A stretch of DNA of 12,452 nucleotides from the NCBI GenBank assembly GCA_017940955.1, contig JAGAXP010000064.1, forward strand, positions 1 through 12,452, in the 5' to 3' direction. This DNA is from Oribacterium sp. (GTDB taxonomy: Bacteria; Bacillota_A; Clostridia; Lachnospirales; Lachnospiraceae). Positions 1 through 6,781 of the stretch are shown piece by piece. How positions within the stretch are numbered: the stretch's first letter is position 1; each line of letters begins with the position of its first letter. A program made the position numbers and the translations under genes. A model generated the notes under the pieces. It searched no databases and was not told the origin of the DNA. It saw only the letters and a list, made by a program, of their open reading frames with translations.

Positions 1-1
1 A

Positions 2-100
2 AAGGATCACGGCATCACCATCGACAACCCGGATCCGTTCCATAACATTCACCATAAAGATAATGGAAAAGAGTCTGACCCTCCACACAGAAGAGGGTAA
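2..100 (+). CDS. Possible 3' end of an upstream gene (partial, unrecognised)
   Basis: An open frame enters from the left edge and stops at TAA 98-100 after 32 codons. It reads like protein (KDHGITIDNPDPFHNIHHKD near the start of the visible part) but I recognise no family. The last third overlaps an imperfect AGAGTCTGACCCT palindrome, so the end of the frame may be repeat-derived. The two other forward frames also stay open or close within about 110 bases, so the choice of frame rests only on amino-acid composition. It could equally be non-coding. Confidence 0.22.
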   Translation, partial: KDHGITIDNPDPFHNIHHKDNGKESDPPHRRG

Positions 101-127
101 TGTTAATCATCAATTGTAAGAATTTTG

Positions 128-148
128 TAATGGGGTCTGACCCCATTA
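128..148. repeat. REP-like palindrome, GGGGTCTGACCCC type
   Basis: A perfect inverted repeat with 9-base arms (128-136 and 140-148) around a 3-base centre CTG: TAATGGGGT-CTG-ACCCCATTA. A diverged relative, AGAGT-CTG-ACCCT with one mismatched pair, lies at 70-82. Short GC-rich palindromes of this kind are typical of dispersed REP sequences mobilised by RAYT (REP-associated tyrosine) transposases. That link is inference, since no transposase is in the window. It sits in the nrdR leader without a T-tract, so it is a poor intrinsic terminator. Confidence 0.6.
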
Positions 149-186
149 TAAGGGGAGCTCCGCACAGGAGTATAAAGGGGGAAAAT

Positions 187-654
187 ATGAAGTGTCCGTT
201 TTGTAATGCAGAAGATACAAGGGTTATCGATTCAAGACCGGCTGATGACAATACAGCCATAAGAAGAAGACGTCAGTGCGAGACCTGCGGAAAGAGGTTT
301 ACAACCTATGAGAAGCTTGAGACTATTCCTCTGATGGTCATCAAAAAGGATCAGAGCCGTGTTCCCTATGACCGATCAAAGATTGAGGCAGGTATAGTGA
401 GGAGCTGCCACAAGAGACCGGTATCCACGGCAGAGATCAGTAATGTTGTGGACGAGATCGAGAATGAGATCTTTTCAATGGGAGACCGCGAGATCACAAC
501 CTCCGAAATCGGTGAGCTTGTTATGAATAAGCTGAAGGCTCTTGACCAGGTGGCATATGTAAGGTTCGCTTCAGTCTATAGAGAATTCAAGGACGTTAAT
601 ACCTTTGTGGATGAGATAGGCAAGCTGCTGAAGACTCAGAAAAACGGGAAATGA
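187..654 (+). CDS. nrdR: Transcriptional repressor NrdR
   Basis: A 155-aa protein, the usual length for NrdR, the nucleotide-sensing zinc repressor of ribonucleotide reductase operons. It begins MKCPFCNAEDTRVIDSR, with a zinc ribbon formed by Cys3/Cys6 and Cys31/Cys34 (CETCGKRFTTYE). The ATP-cone domain follows from about residue 46 (VIKKDQSRVPYDRSKIEAGI) to about 136. The ATG at 187 is chosen because it begins the family's canonical N-terminus and has AAAGGGGG at 174-181, five bases upstream. An in-frame ATG at 100 would add 29 residues that run through the palindrome at 128-148 and is rejected. The next gene, aroD, starts 124 bases later. In the family, dATP/ATP binding controls DNA binding at NrdR boxes. 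No ribonucleotide reductase gene is nearby, so it acts in trans. Confidence 0.96.
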   Translation: MKCPFCNAEDTRVIDSRPADDNTAIRRRRQCETCGKRFTTYEKLETIPLMVIKKDQSRVPYDRSKIEAGIVRSCHKRPVSTAEISNVVDEIENEIFSMGDREITTSEIGELVMNKLKALDQVAYVRFASVYREFKDVNTFVDEIGKLLKTQKNGK

Positions 655-725
655 TCAAATTGTAGCTGTGTTTCAGAAATAAGTGTATAAAAGATTACAT
701 TGACACAGAAGCAGGGTAGATTGAC

Positions 726-776
726 ATGATACCACTGGATATAGACAGCGAGAACGACGTGACAGAGGAGACCTGA
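726..776 (+). CDS. Possible 16-codon leader ORF upstream of aroD
   Basis: ATG 726 to TGA 774-776 encodes MIPLDIDSENDVTEET. A modest AGGG lies at 713-716. The aroD ribosome site (AGAGGAG, 764-770) lies inside this mini-ORF and its stop is two bases before the aroD ATG, an arrangement seen with translational coupling. There is no aromatic-residue or rare-codon run as in attenuation leader peptides. It may be a chance frame. Confidence 0.18.
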   Translation: MIPLDIDSENDVTEET

Positions 777-778
777 AG

Positions 779-1552
779 ATGAACGAGCATAATGTCAAAA
801 TTATTGTTCCTGTGACGGGGGCGGATGAAGAGACTATATTGAAAGAAGCGGCAGCAATTGCGGAAACAGAGGCGGACTGTGTTGAGTGGAGATTTGATCT
901 TGCGAAAGAGCTTTACTCCATTGATACTGCCACAAAGCCTGAGGAGGTTTCCGTAGACGAAGCTTCCGAAAATCTTTTGAAGGTATTGAAAGAGCTTGCC
1001 GAGGCGCTTGAAGGAAAAAAACTGCTTTTCACCATCAGGACAAAGCGTCAGGGCGGAGAGTTTCCGGATAATCCGGAGGTTTATGAGAGGCTTGTAAGTG
1101 ATGCTGTTAAATGCGGAGACATTGGCCTCGTGGACCTGGAGGATACGGTAGCTGCGGACAGTTTCGGACGCATACTGACGCTTGCCAAAGAATACGGAGT
1201 CAGAACCATTGCTTCATATCATAATTTTTCCTTCACTCCGGGCGTGGATGAAATTATAGATAAATTTATGATTCTGAGAAGCTCAGGCGCGGACATTTTA
1301 AAGACTGCTTTTATGCCGGTGACTCCAAAGGATGTGGCAGCGGTTTTGTATGCTACTGCGAAGTTTAAGGAAGAAGACAAAGGGCAGCATGAAATGATTA
1401 CCATGTCCATGGGGGATATGGGAAAGATAAGCCGTGTGAGCGGAGCGGTGTTCGGTTCGGACTATACATTTGCAACGGTTGGAGAAACCAGCGCCCCGGG
1501 CCAGATGCCCATGGAAAAGGTACTTGAGATGATGGAGGTGCTGAATGGTTGA
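779..1552 (+). CDS. aroD: Type I 3-dehydroquinate dehydratase
   Basis: A 257-aa cytoplasmic enzyme of the shikimate pathway that converts 3-dehydroquinate to 3-dehydroshikimate through a Schiff base. The type I fold signature is clear: substrate-binding EWRFD at 36-40, RTKRQGG at 87-93, the general acid/base His148 in SYHNF, the Schiff-base Lys175 in DILKTAF, Arg219 in GKISRVSG, and SAPGQ at 238-242 near the C-terminus. Length matches the family (about 250). The residue after the catalytic His is Asn, where many homologues have Asp (HDF). The ATG has AGAGGAG at 764-770, eight bases upstream. No other shikimate genes are adjacent, so this is a stand-alone aroD. It was also considered as an internal domain of a larger enzyme, but both ends are complete. 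Confidence 0.95.
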   Translation: MNEHNVKIIVPVTGADEETILKEAAAIAETEADCVEWRFDLAKELYSIDTATKPEEVSVDEASENLLKVLKELAEALEGKKLLFTIRTKRQGGEFPDNPEVYERLVSDAVKCGDIGLVDLEDTVAADSFGRILTLAKEYGVRTIASYHNFSFTPGVDEIIDKFMILRSSGADILKTAFMPVTPKDVAAVLYATAKFKEEDKGQHEMITMSMGDMGKISRVSGAVFGSDYTFATVGETSAPGQMPMEKVLEMMEVLNG

Positions 1553-1589
1553 GAAGAATACTGTGACAGAGTGATGAAAAAATCGGAAT

Positions 1590-1617
1590 CCTAAGGGAGG
1601 GGGGTGCTCCCCTGAGG
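1590..1617 (+). promoter_or_regulatory. Hairpin covering the ribosome site of the NlpC/P60 gene
   Basis: CCT-A-AGGG-AG at 1590-1599 can pair with CT-C-CCCT-G-AGG at 1607-1617 around a G-rich loop, leaving one mismatch and one bulge. The 3' arm includes GAGG (1614-1617), the only Shine-Dalgarno-like site at proper distance (9 bases) from the TTG start at 1627. The structure would hide that site. There is no T-run after it, so it is a weak terminator for aroD. Confidence 0.4.
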
Positions 1618-1626
1618 TATAGTAAT

Positions 1627-2694
1627 TTGGACAATAACGGTATTTTAGAGAAGCCAAATAAACTGAATAAACTTATACGCATAATTGCGTTGTCCTTAGG
1701 TGTGGCTGTGTTGGCAGCGACACCTGTTTTTGCCGCCGGGACAAGGCAGATGTTTGAGGGTAATGCCTCCATGACCGTGAATGACTTTATGAGGCTTGCA
1801 AACGGGGAGGATGCAAAGGAAGTATTTGGCTCGTCTTCAAAAACAAAAGGATCAAATGAAGACGGTGAAGGGAATGCCGAAGAAAAATTTGATTCGGGAA
1901 ATACCGGAGAAAATGCATCAGGAAAAGCATCAAAAAATGCCGAAGAAAATGCATCAGAAAATACTGAAGAAAAATCTGATGACAATACCGGTTCCGAGGC
2001 AGCAGGCTATGCCTCCGATACAACAGTAAAGTACGGTATCACCGGTGAAGTGGTTATCGAAAAGAAAAAAGACGACCCGGTTCCAAAACCGCTGGATGCG
2101 GAGCAAAGCAGCTCCTCGGGATCTGTGGCAAAGAATCAGACCGTGACCACTGTGTTTATTAACAATAAGCCGGCTGGCAGCACCTCGGATACCGTGAGGA
2201 CAGACCCCGAGGATGTGATGACAAAACAGCAGGAGGAAGAGGTTCTCGACACAGTATCCATACAAAATTATATCAATGCTGACTACAATGTACTTCAGCA
2301 ATTCACCAATGAAAGCGAGTACACCACCAGAGCAAGGCAGTCACTTATCAGCTTTGCCATGCAGTTTGTAGGTAATCCATATGTCTGGGGAGGCACCTCT
2401 CTCACTAACGGCTGCGACTGTTCGGGATTTGTGCAGGAAGTGTTCCGGCATTTCGGCATTATCACAGGCAGAACCTCCCGTGACCAGTATGCAAACTGTG
2501 TGTACCTCAAGGGCAAGGAAGTGATGCCGGGGGACCTTATTTTTTATGCGGATGAGACCGGTTATATAAATCACGTGGCCATCTATGCAGGGAACTACAT
2601 GATCGTGCATGCCGCCAATCGAAAGGCGGGAATTAAAGTTAACCGCTATGACTACAAGCGGCCGTATGCATATGGGAGATTCATAGCGAATTAG
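1627..2694 (+). CDS. Secreted NlpC/P60 cell-wall hydrolase
   Basis: A 355-aa exported cysteine peptidase expected to cut peptidoglycan stem peptides outside the membrane. Residues about 1-37 form a signal peptide: Lys/Arg-containing n-region, hydrophobic IIALSLGVAVLAA, and a cleavage-like FAA-G. Residues about 60-125 are a low-complexity Glu/Asn/Ser linker with internal repeats (the 13-mer GAAAATGCATCAG occurs at 1909 and 1945). The catalytic domain fills about residues 238-355: GNPYVWGG, catalytic Cys265 in CDCSGF, PGDLIFY, His316 in HVAIYAG and third polar residue His328 in HAAN. The start is TTG 1627, because no ATG or GTG precedes the signal peptide in frame and GAGG lies nine bases upstream. 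No SH3, LysM or choline-binding repeats are seen, so wall targeting is unclear. The role in division or turnover is inferred. Confidence 0.92.
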   Translation: MDNNGILEKPNKLNKLIRIIALSLGVAVLAATPVFAAGTRQMFEGNASMTVNDFMRLANGEDAKEVFGSSSKTKGSNEDGEGNAEEKFDSGNTGENASGKASKNAEENASENTEEKSDDNTGSEAAGYASDTTVKYGITGEVVIEKKKDDPVPKPLDAEQSSSSGSVAKNQTVTTVFINNKPAGSTSDTVRTDPEDVMTKQQEEEVLDTVSIQNYINADYNVLQQFTNESEYTTRARQSLISFAMQFVGNPYVWGGTSLTNGCDCSGFVQEVFRHFGIITGRTSRDQYANCVYLKGKEVMPGDLIFYADETGYINHVAIYAGNYMIVHAANRKAGIKVNRYDYKRPYAYGRFIAN

Positions 2695-2700
2695 AATTCA

Positions 2701-2730
2701 TTGTCTTTTAACATTTAGGATTTATATATT
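2701..2730 (+). promoter_or_regulatory. Candidate sigma-A promoter for the 242-aa gene
   Basis: TTGTCT (2701-2706) and TATATT (2725-2730) with an 18-base spacer lie in the gap after the NlpC/P60 gene, about 90 bases before the next start codon. Match to consensus is fair. No strong terminator separates the two genes, so readthrough is also possible. Confidence 0.33.
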
Positions 2731-2819
2731 GGCCTGAAAATGTCGATTAACCTGTTAAGGATAGTGTGAAAGTCTATCCATTTGCAGCAGAATTGATAAG
2801 TTTACAGGAGGAGACAAGG

Positions 2820-3548
2820 ATGTTATCCCGTATAGACAATTCATCGAGTATGCTTTTAAGAAGCACAAACTCTACGAAGAAGACCGAAGAGACAGGGAAG
2901 TCGCAGAAATCAACTTTGCAGAGTCAGGATAATGTCTCAACCGAGGCAGCAGAGCTTAATATGTCTGTTGATTCCTTTGTGAGATCAAAATCCTCGGAAG
3001 ACAGCGATTTGTCTGAGAGCCGTTCTTCCGGAAAGAAATCGTCGGCTGTCGATGTATCAAAGGCCGACAAGTATGGAGTCAGTAAGCTTAGCGAATCCGA
3101 AAGATCCGAGATCATCTCTCAGCTTAAGGACGAGCAGGAAGCTATCCAGGCGAAGTTCCTTCAGAAGATGACCTCAGGAACCCTGGGAGAGCAGTTCCGT
3201 CAGTGGAGTGCGGCCAATGCTCAGCTCACACAGGACGGAGATGGTATCTGGAAGTTCATTGCCAGCGGTAATTATACCGTAGACGCCGAGACCAAGGCCG
3301 CGGCCCAGGAAGCAATTTCCGATGGCGGCTATTTCAGCGTAGAGAACACTTCCCAGAGAATTTTCGATTTTGTTTCAGCCTTTGCAGGTGATAATGTTGA
3401 GCTCATGAAGAATCTTCAATCCGCCGTTACGGCCGGCTATAACGAGGCTGCCAAGGCATGGGGCGGAGAGCTTCCGGAGATCAGCAAGAAGACCCTTGAG
3501 GCGACAAATCAGCTGTTTGATGACTATTATAAGCAGCATGGAGCATGA
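2820..3548 (+). CDS. Conserved-looking protein of unknown function (242 aa)
   Basis: The ATG at 2820 has a textbook AGGAGG at 2806-2811 with an eight-base gap. A GTG 18 codons upstream has no such site. The first 85 residues or so are a Ser/Lys/Glu-rich disordered segment with no signal peptide or membrane helix. A predicted helical domain follows from about residue 90 to the end, including LKDEQEAIQAKFLQKM and a C-terminal block with GYFSVENTSQRIFDFV, then AWGGELPEISKKTLEA. That last block resembles uncharacterised clostridial proteins I recall beside flagellar genes, but I cannot name the domain securely and no flagellar gene is in the window. The gene stands alone and is followed by the large inverted repeat at 3570-3697. 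Confidence 0.75.
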   Translation: MLSRIDNSSSMLLRSTNSTKKTEETGKSQKSTLQSQDNVSTEAAELNMSVDSFVRSKSSEDSDLSESRSSGKKSSAVDVSKADKYGVSKLSESERSEIISQLKDEQEAIQAKFLQKMTSGTLGEQFRQWSAANAQLTQDGDGIWKFIASGNYTVDAETKAAAQEAISDGGYFSVENTSQRIFDFVSAFAGDNVELMKNLQSAVTAGYNEAAKAWGGELPEISKKTLEATNQLFDDYYKQHGA

Positions 3549-3569
3549 TTTTTTAATCCGATTTATACA

Positions 3570-3697
3570 TAACAGTTCATCTGAAGAACCGGAGAGTGTG
3601 GACCGGGGGGACGGGGTTGGTAGCCAATTTTTCAAAGAAAATGGGCCATCAACCCCGTCCCCCCGGTTCACTCTCCGGTCTATCGGCTGAACTGTTA
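3570..3697. repeat. 128-bp imperfect inverted repeat (long hairpin) in the operon leader
   Basis: The left arm, about 3570-3626, pairs with the right arm, about 3642-3697, around a loop near 3627-3641. Perfect parts include AACAGTTCA with TGAACTGTT at the ends, CCGGAGAGTG with CACTCTCCGG, and CCGGGGGGACGGGGTTG with its complement. I count only a handful of mismatches and two single-base bulges. In addition ATGGGCCATC (3641-3650) in the right arm is exactly complementary to GATGGCCCAT (3743-3752), so a second, mutually exclusive fold exists. There is no T-tract. It could be a REP/MITE-type mobile palindrome or an RNA leader element for the operon starting at 3884. The rest of the gap 3549-3883 shows an AT-rich TATATTTTAATATA stretch at 3808-3821 and no gene. 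Confidence 0.85.
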
Positions 3698-3883
3698 CTC
3701 CTAAGAGTGCCATGGTGTCTCTTAGAGGGCTCGATTTTGATCGATGGCCCATCTGCTGAAGCCGGATGTCTGCCGGGTCTGATCTACACATATACGTCCT
3801 AAAATGTTATATTTTAATATAGTAAAGTCGAAATTAAGTACGAGACGGTGTGTTGTACAAATATGGAAGGGAGGAGCCGCAAC

Positions 3884-5245
3884 ATGAAAAGACATCTGAA
3901 AAAGCAGCTGATGGAACTTGTTGAGCTTCTTTCCGAGGCACACGAAAACCTGGTTCAATGTCTAAACAATGGGGATATGGAATCTGCTGTCACCTGTCTT
4001 CTGGATTGTCAGAATACCGCCATAGCTGTTGGGCAGAGGATCGATGATTCTGAGGGAGAGGGAACCACCTCGGTGAAGGCTCTGGAAGAATATTGTGAGC
4101 TGATCTTTCAGATATATAACCAGCTTGTAAATGGCGAAACCTATGTTGTGGATAAGCTTTATAAGAAGCTTAGGGAAAGTCTTTTTGAGATCAACTACAG
4201 GATGCAAAATGACCTCCCGGAAATAAAAGAGGTTGTCTTTCTTCCCTACAAAGCTTCCATGTGGGATTCTCTGGAAACTGTGTGGAAAAAGGCTGACGCA
4301 GATCCGGAGGTGGAGGCTAAGGTCATACCTATTCCGTACTATGACATTAACCCGGACGGTTCCTATGGAGAGATGCACTATGAGGGGGATGAATTTCCCG
4401 GGGATGTGCCGGTGATCTCCTATGAAAAATATAACCTTGAAGCGAACCATCCGGACGAGATATATATTCATAATCCGTATGATGACAAGAATTTCGTAAC
4501 AAGCATTCATCCATTCTTTTATTCGAAGAATCTGAAAAAATATACGGATAAGCTTATTTATATTCCGTATTTTGTTCTTGAGGAGCCGGACAGCAATAAT
4601 AAATGTGCTCTTGAAGGAATGAAGCATTTTGTTCAGCTTCCTGCGGTATTCAATGCAGATGAAGTGATCGTACAGTCTGAAAATATGCGGAAGGCATACA
4701 TCGAATGTATGGTTATGTATGCCGGTGAAGAGAATCGAGAATATTATGAAAAAAAGATTAAGGGTACCGGCTCTCCAAAGATAGAAAAGATAAAATCCAT
4801 GACTATGGAGGATGTGACTCTGCCGGAAGAATGGAAAAAATTCATCTATAAATCTGATGGAAGACGCAAAAAGATCATTGTTTACAACACAAGTCTCACG
4901 GCGTTTCTTCAGAACCCGGAGCAGATGCTGAAAAAGATCCGGGATGTGTTCAGGGTATTTGATGAGAACAGAGAAGAGGTGGCGCTTTTATGGAGGCCGC
5001 ATCCGCTTCTCAAGGCAACGATCAGTTCTATGATGCCACAGCTTCGGGAAGCCTATGATAAGATAGTTGAGTATTATAAGTATAATGAAACCGGCATCTA
5101 CGATGACACCCCGGACCTTGACAGGGCACTGGTGATGGCGGATGCGTATTATGGTGATCCAAGCAGTCTTGTGACACTGTGCAAAGCTATAAAAATGCCG
5201 ATCATGATACAGAATGCCATGGTGATAAGTGAAGGGGGAGACTAA
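3884..5245 (+). CDS. Predicted CDP-polyol phosphotransferase (teichoic-acid-polymerase-like)
   Basis: A 453-aa cytoplasmic protein. Residues 1-110 are a helical domain with many Leu/Glu. From about 115 (EVVFLPYKASMWDSLETVW) the protein looks like two Rossmann-like halves of a GT-B fold. Motifs toward the C-terminus, RPHP at 371-374 and YYGDPSSL at 422-429, match the conserved Arg-Pro-His-Pro and acidic-Ser-Ser sites of the CDP-glycerol glycerophosphotransferase family (TagF/TarL type). IYNTSLTAF-like IIVYNTSLTA at 331-340 begins the nucleotide-binding half. The ATG at 3884 has GGGAGGAG at 3869-3876, seven bases away. A GTG 12 codons upstream reads through that ribosome site and is rejected. 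Its stop abuts the epimerase start at 5246. With the next three genes it implies transfer of an alditol phosphate from a CDP-alditol. The exact donor and acceptor are unknown. Confidence 0.75.
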   Translation: MKRHLKKQLMELVELLSEAHENLVQCLNNGDMESAVTCLLDCQNTAIAVGQRIDDSEGEGTTSVKALEEYCELIFQIYNQLVNGETYVVDKLYKKLRESLFEINYRMQNDLPEIKEVVFLPYKASMWDSLETVWKKADADPEVEAKVIPIPYYDINPDGSYGEMHYEGDEFPGDVPVISYEKYNLEANHPDEIYIHNPYDDKNFVTSIHPFFYSKNLKKYTDKLIYIPYFVLEEPDSNNKCALEGMKHFVQLPAVFNADEVIVQSENMRKAYIECMVMYAGEENREYYEKKIKGTGSPKIEKIKSMTMEDVTLPEEWKKFIYKSDGRRKKIIVYNTSLTAFLQNPEQMLKKIRDVFRVFDENREEVALLWRPHPLLKATISSMMPQLREAYDKIVEYYKYNETGIYDDTPDLDRALVMADAYYGDPSSLVTLCKAIKMPIMIQNAMVISEGGD

Positions 5246-5923
5246 ATGATAGAATTTAATGCTTCTATGATGTGTGCGGATTTCGGACATTTGTATGATG
5301 AAGTAAAGGCACTCGAAGAAGCGGACATTGATTCTTTTCATATCGATATAATGGATGGAAGATATGTCCCTAACTTTGCCATGTCATTATATGATCTTGA
5401 CTGTATCGCTAAATCCACAGAGAAGCCTCTGGATGTACATCTCATGATAGAGCACCCAAGAAACGTTATTCAGATGTTTCTAAAAAAACTCAGAAAAGGT
5501 GACACGGTCTACATTCATCCTGAGGCGGAGTACCATCCTTCATCAACTCTTCAGGATATCATAGATGCCGGGATGATACCGGGCATAGCCATTAATCCGG
5601 GAACCAGTGTGGAAACGGTTTATGAAATGCTGAGAATTGTTGACAAAATCCTTGTCATGAGCGTGAACCCCGGTAATGCAGGACAGATGTATCTTCCTTA
5701 TGTGGATTTCAAGATAACCAGACTTCTGGAGCTTAAAGATGAAATGAAATTCAAGATGTATTGGGATGGAGCCTGTACCTATGACAAGGTGGAAACATAT
5801 GGACCGAAGGGAGTGGATGGCTTCATCCTGGGTACTAATATTCTTTTTGGAAAAGGCAGACCCTATAAGGACATCATTGCCGACGTTAGAAAATTGAAGT
5901 GCTGCTGTTCGGGGAAAGAGTGA
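5246..5923 (+). CDS. Ribulose-/allulose-phosphate 3-epimerase family protein
   Basis: A 225-aa TIM-barrel enzyme that should epimerise C3 of a ketose phosphate. Metal and catalytic residues are all present: His32 and Asp34 in FHIDIMDG, His65 in DVHLMIEHP, and Asp174 in YWDGACT. The phosphate loop region reads NPGNAGQ (141-147), where standard Rpe has NPGFGGQ. The WDGACTYDKV segment and SMMCADF start look closer to the D-allulose-6-phosphate epimerase (AlsE) branch (MCMD, VDGSC) than to housekeeping Rpe (SADF, VDGG). The C-terminus is a short Cys-rich tail, KCCCSGKE. The ATG directly follows the stop of the transferase gene, with GAAGGGGGA just upstream. The location in a CDP-alditol operon suggests a dedicated ketose-phosphate supply role rather than the pentose phosphate pathway. 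Substrate C5 or C6 cannot be decided from sequence. Confidence 0.85.
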   Translation: MIEFNASMMCADFGHLYDEVKALEEADIDSFHIDIMDGRYVPNFAMSLYDLDCIAKSTEKPLDVHLMIEHPRNVIQMFLKKLRKGDTVYIHPEAEYHPSSTLQDIIDAGMIPGIAINPGTSVETVYEMLRIVDKILVMSVNPGNAGQMYLPYVDFKITRLLELKDEMKFKMYWDGACTYDKVETYGPKGVDGFILGTNILFGKGRPYKDIIADVRKLKCCCSGKE

Positions 5924-6084
5924 AGAAGTAAATTGAATATTTTACCGGCGAGGAGAATTGAAGGACGTTTTTTAGTTAATGGAAAGAGAATGTTCTTTAA
6001 TGTGAATCCCGGGAAATAATGTGTATATAGCAAAAAGTGGGTTGAGAATAGTGCGCTACCATATAGAAATCAAAGGACTATTTT

Positions 6085-6771
6085 ATGAGGGCAATTCTTT
6101 TGTCCGGTGGAACCGGCACGAGACTTGGGGAGAACATCCCGAAACAATATTTAAAAGTGAATGACAGGATGATCATCGAGTACAGCATCGAGACATTGAC
6201 CCGATGCAGAGACGTAGAGTCCATGGTCATAGTGGCAGACGAGAAGTGGCACGAGGCAATAGCGGACGTCCTCAGTAAGTATGACGACCGGCACATATTT
6301 TCCGGCTTCGCCCTTCCCGGTGAGACCAGACAGTGGTCCATATATAACGGGCTTCTCCGTTTGAAGGGTCAGGCCAATGCTGACGATTCCGTACTCATTC
6401 ATGATGCCGCAAGACCGAAGCTGAAGGAAGCTTTGATAAATAATATGATTAATGCCTTAATGGGTTATGACGGAGTGCTTCCGGTACTTCCAATGAAGGA
6501 TACCGTATATAAGGTTGATGAGACCGGAAGAATAGCAGCTCTCCTTGAACGAAAAGAAATCATGGCGGGGCAGGCTCCGGAGCTTTTTCTTTATGGAAAA
6601 TACCTTAAGGCCAACGAGAAGATGATAGAGGAAGGCAGGATGGGGAGCATTAACGGTTCCACAGAACCTGCTTTTCTTGCTGGGATGGATATCGTGACTA
6701 TCCCGGGGGATGAGGATAATTATAAAATCACAACCAAGAAAGATCTGGAGAGATTCAGAGCGGAATGCTGA
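6085..6771 (+). CDS. IspD/TarI-type alditol-phosphate cytidylyltransferase
   Basis: A 228-aa cytidylyltransferase that would join an alditol phosphate to CTP giving a CDP-alditol and pyrophosphate. The CTP-binding loop is LSGGTGTRLG at 6-15 with Lys20 in PKQ, followed by GETRQWS at 79-85, IHDAARP at 105-111, KDT at 138-140, and the C-terminal NYKITTKKDL at 212-221 with Lys214. IspD enzymes usually have a TDDAS-like stretch before the last strand; here it reads GSTEPAF at 191-197, which argues against methylerythritol-4-phosphate as substrate. An IspD role cannot be fully excluded. AAAGGA about eight bases upstream supports ATG 6085. The 161-base gap from the epimerase gene holds no gene and no clear terminator. 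The stop codon overlaps the AGGAGA ribosome site of the dehydrogenase. Confidence 0.86.
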   Translation: MRAILLSGGTGTRLGENIPKQYLKVNDRMIIEYSIETLTRCRDVESMVIVADEKWHEAIADVLSKYDDRHIFSGFALPGETRQWSIYNGLLRLKGQANADDSVLIHDAARPKLKEALINNMINALMGYDGVLPVLPMKDTVYKVDETGRIAALLERKEIMAGQAPELFLYGKYLKANEKMIEEGRMGSINGSTEPAFLAGMDIVTIPGDEDNYKITTKKDLERFRAEC

Positions 6772-6781
6772 GGAGACAGAA

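Noticed and set aside
1298..2301. Several minus-strand open frames opposite aroD and the NlpC/P60 gene
   Set aside because: They mirror the low-complexity linker (Ser/Phe/Pro-rich reverse translations) and have no ribosome sites.
2742..2749. GTCGATTA, possible sigma-28 -10 element before the 242-aa gene
   Set aside because: Two mismatches to the consensus and no good -35; too weak to report despite the possible flagellar link of the protein.
3681..3687. GCCGATA on the minus strand, resembling a sigma-28 flagellar -10 element
   Set aside because: No TAAA at the expected 15-base distance and no minus-strand gene downstream; it is part of the inverted repeat.
3962..4627. Long open frame on the minus strand (221 codons) opposite the transferase gene
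   Set aside because: It lies wholly antisense to a gene with a strong ribosome site, family motifs and normal codon use, and its translation is Ile/Arg/His-rich without recognisable domains.
5924..6084. Possible internal promoter or terminator between the epimerase and cytidylyltransferase genes
   Set aside because: Only scattered TTGA and AT-rich words with wrong spacing and a small TCCCGGGA palindrome; nothing convincing.
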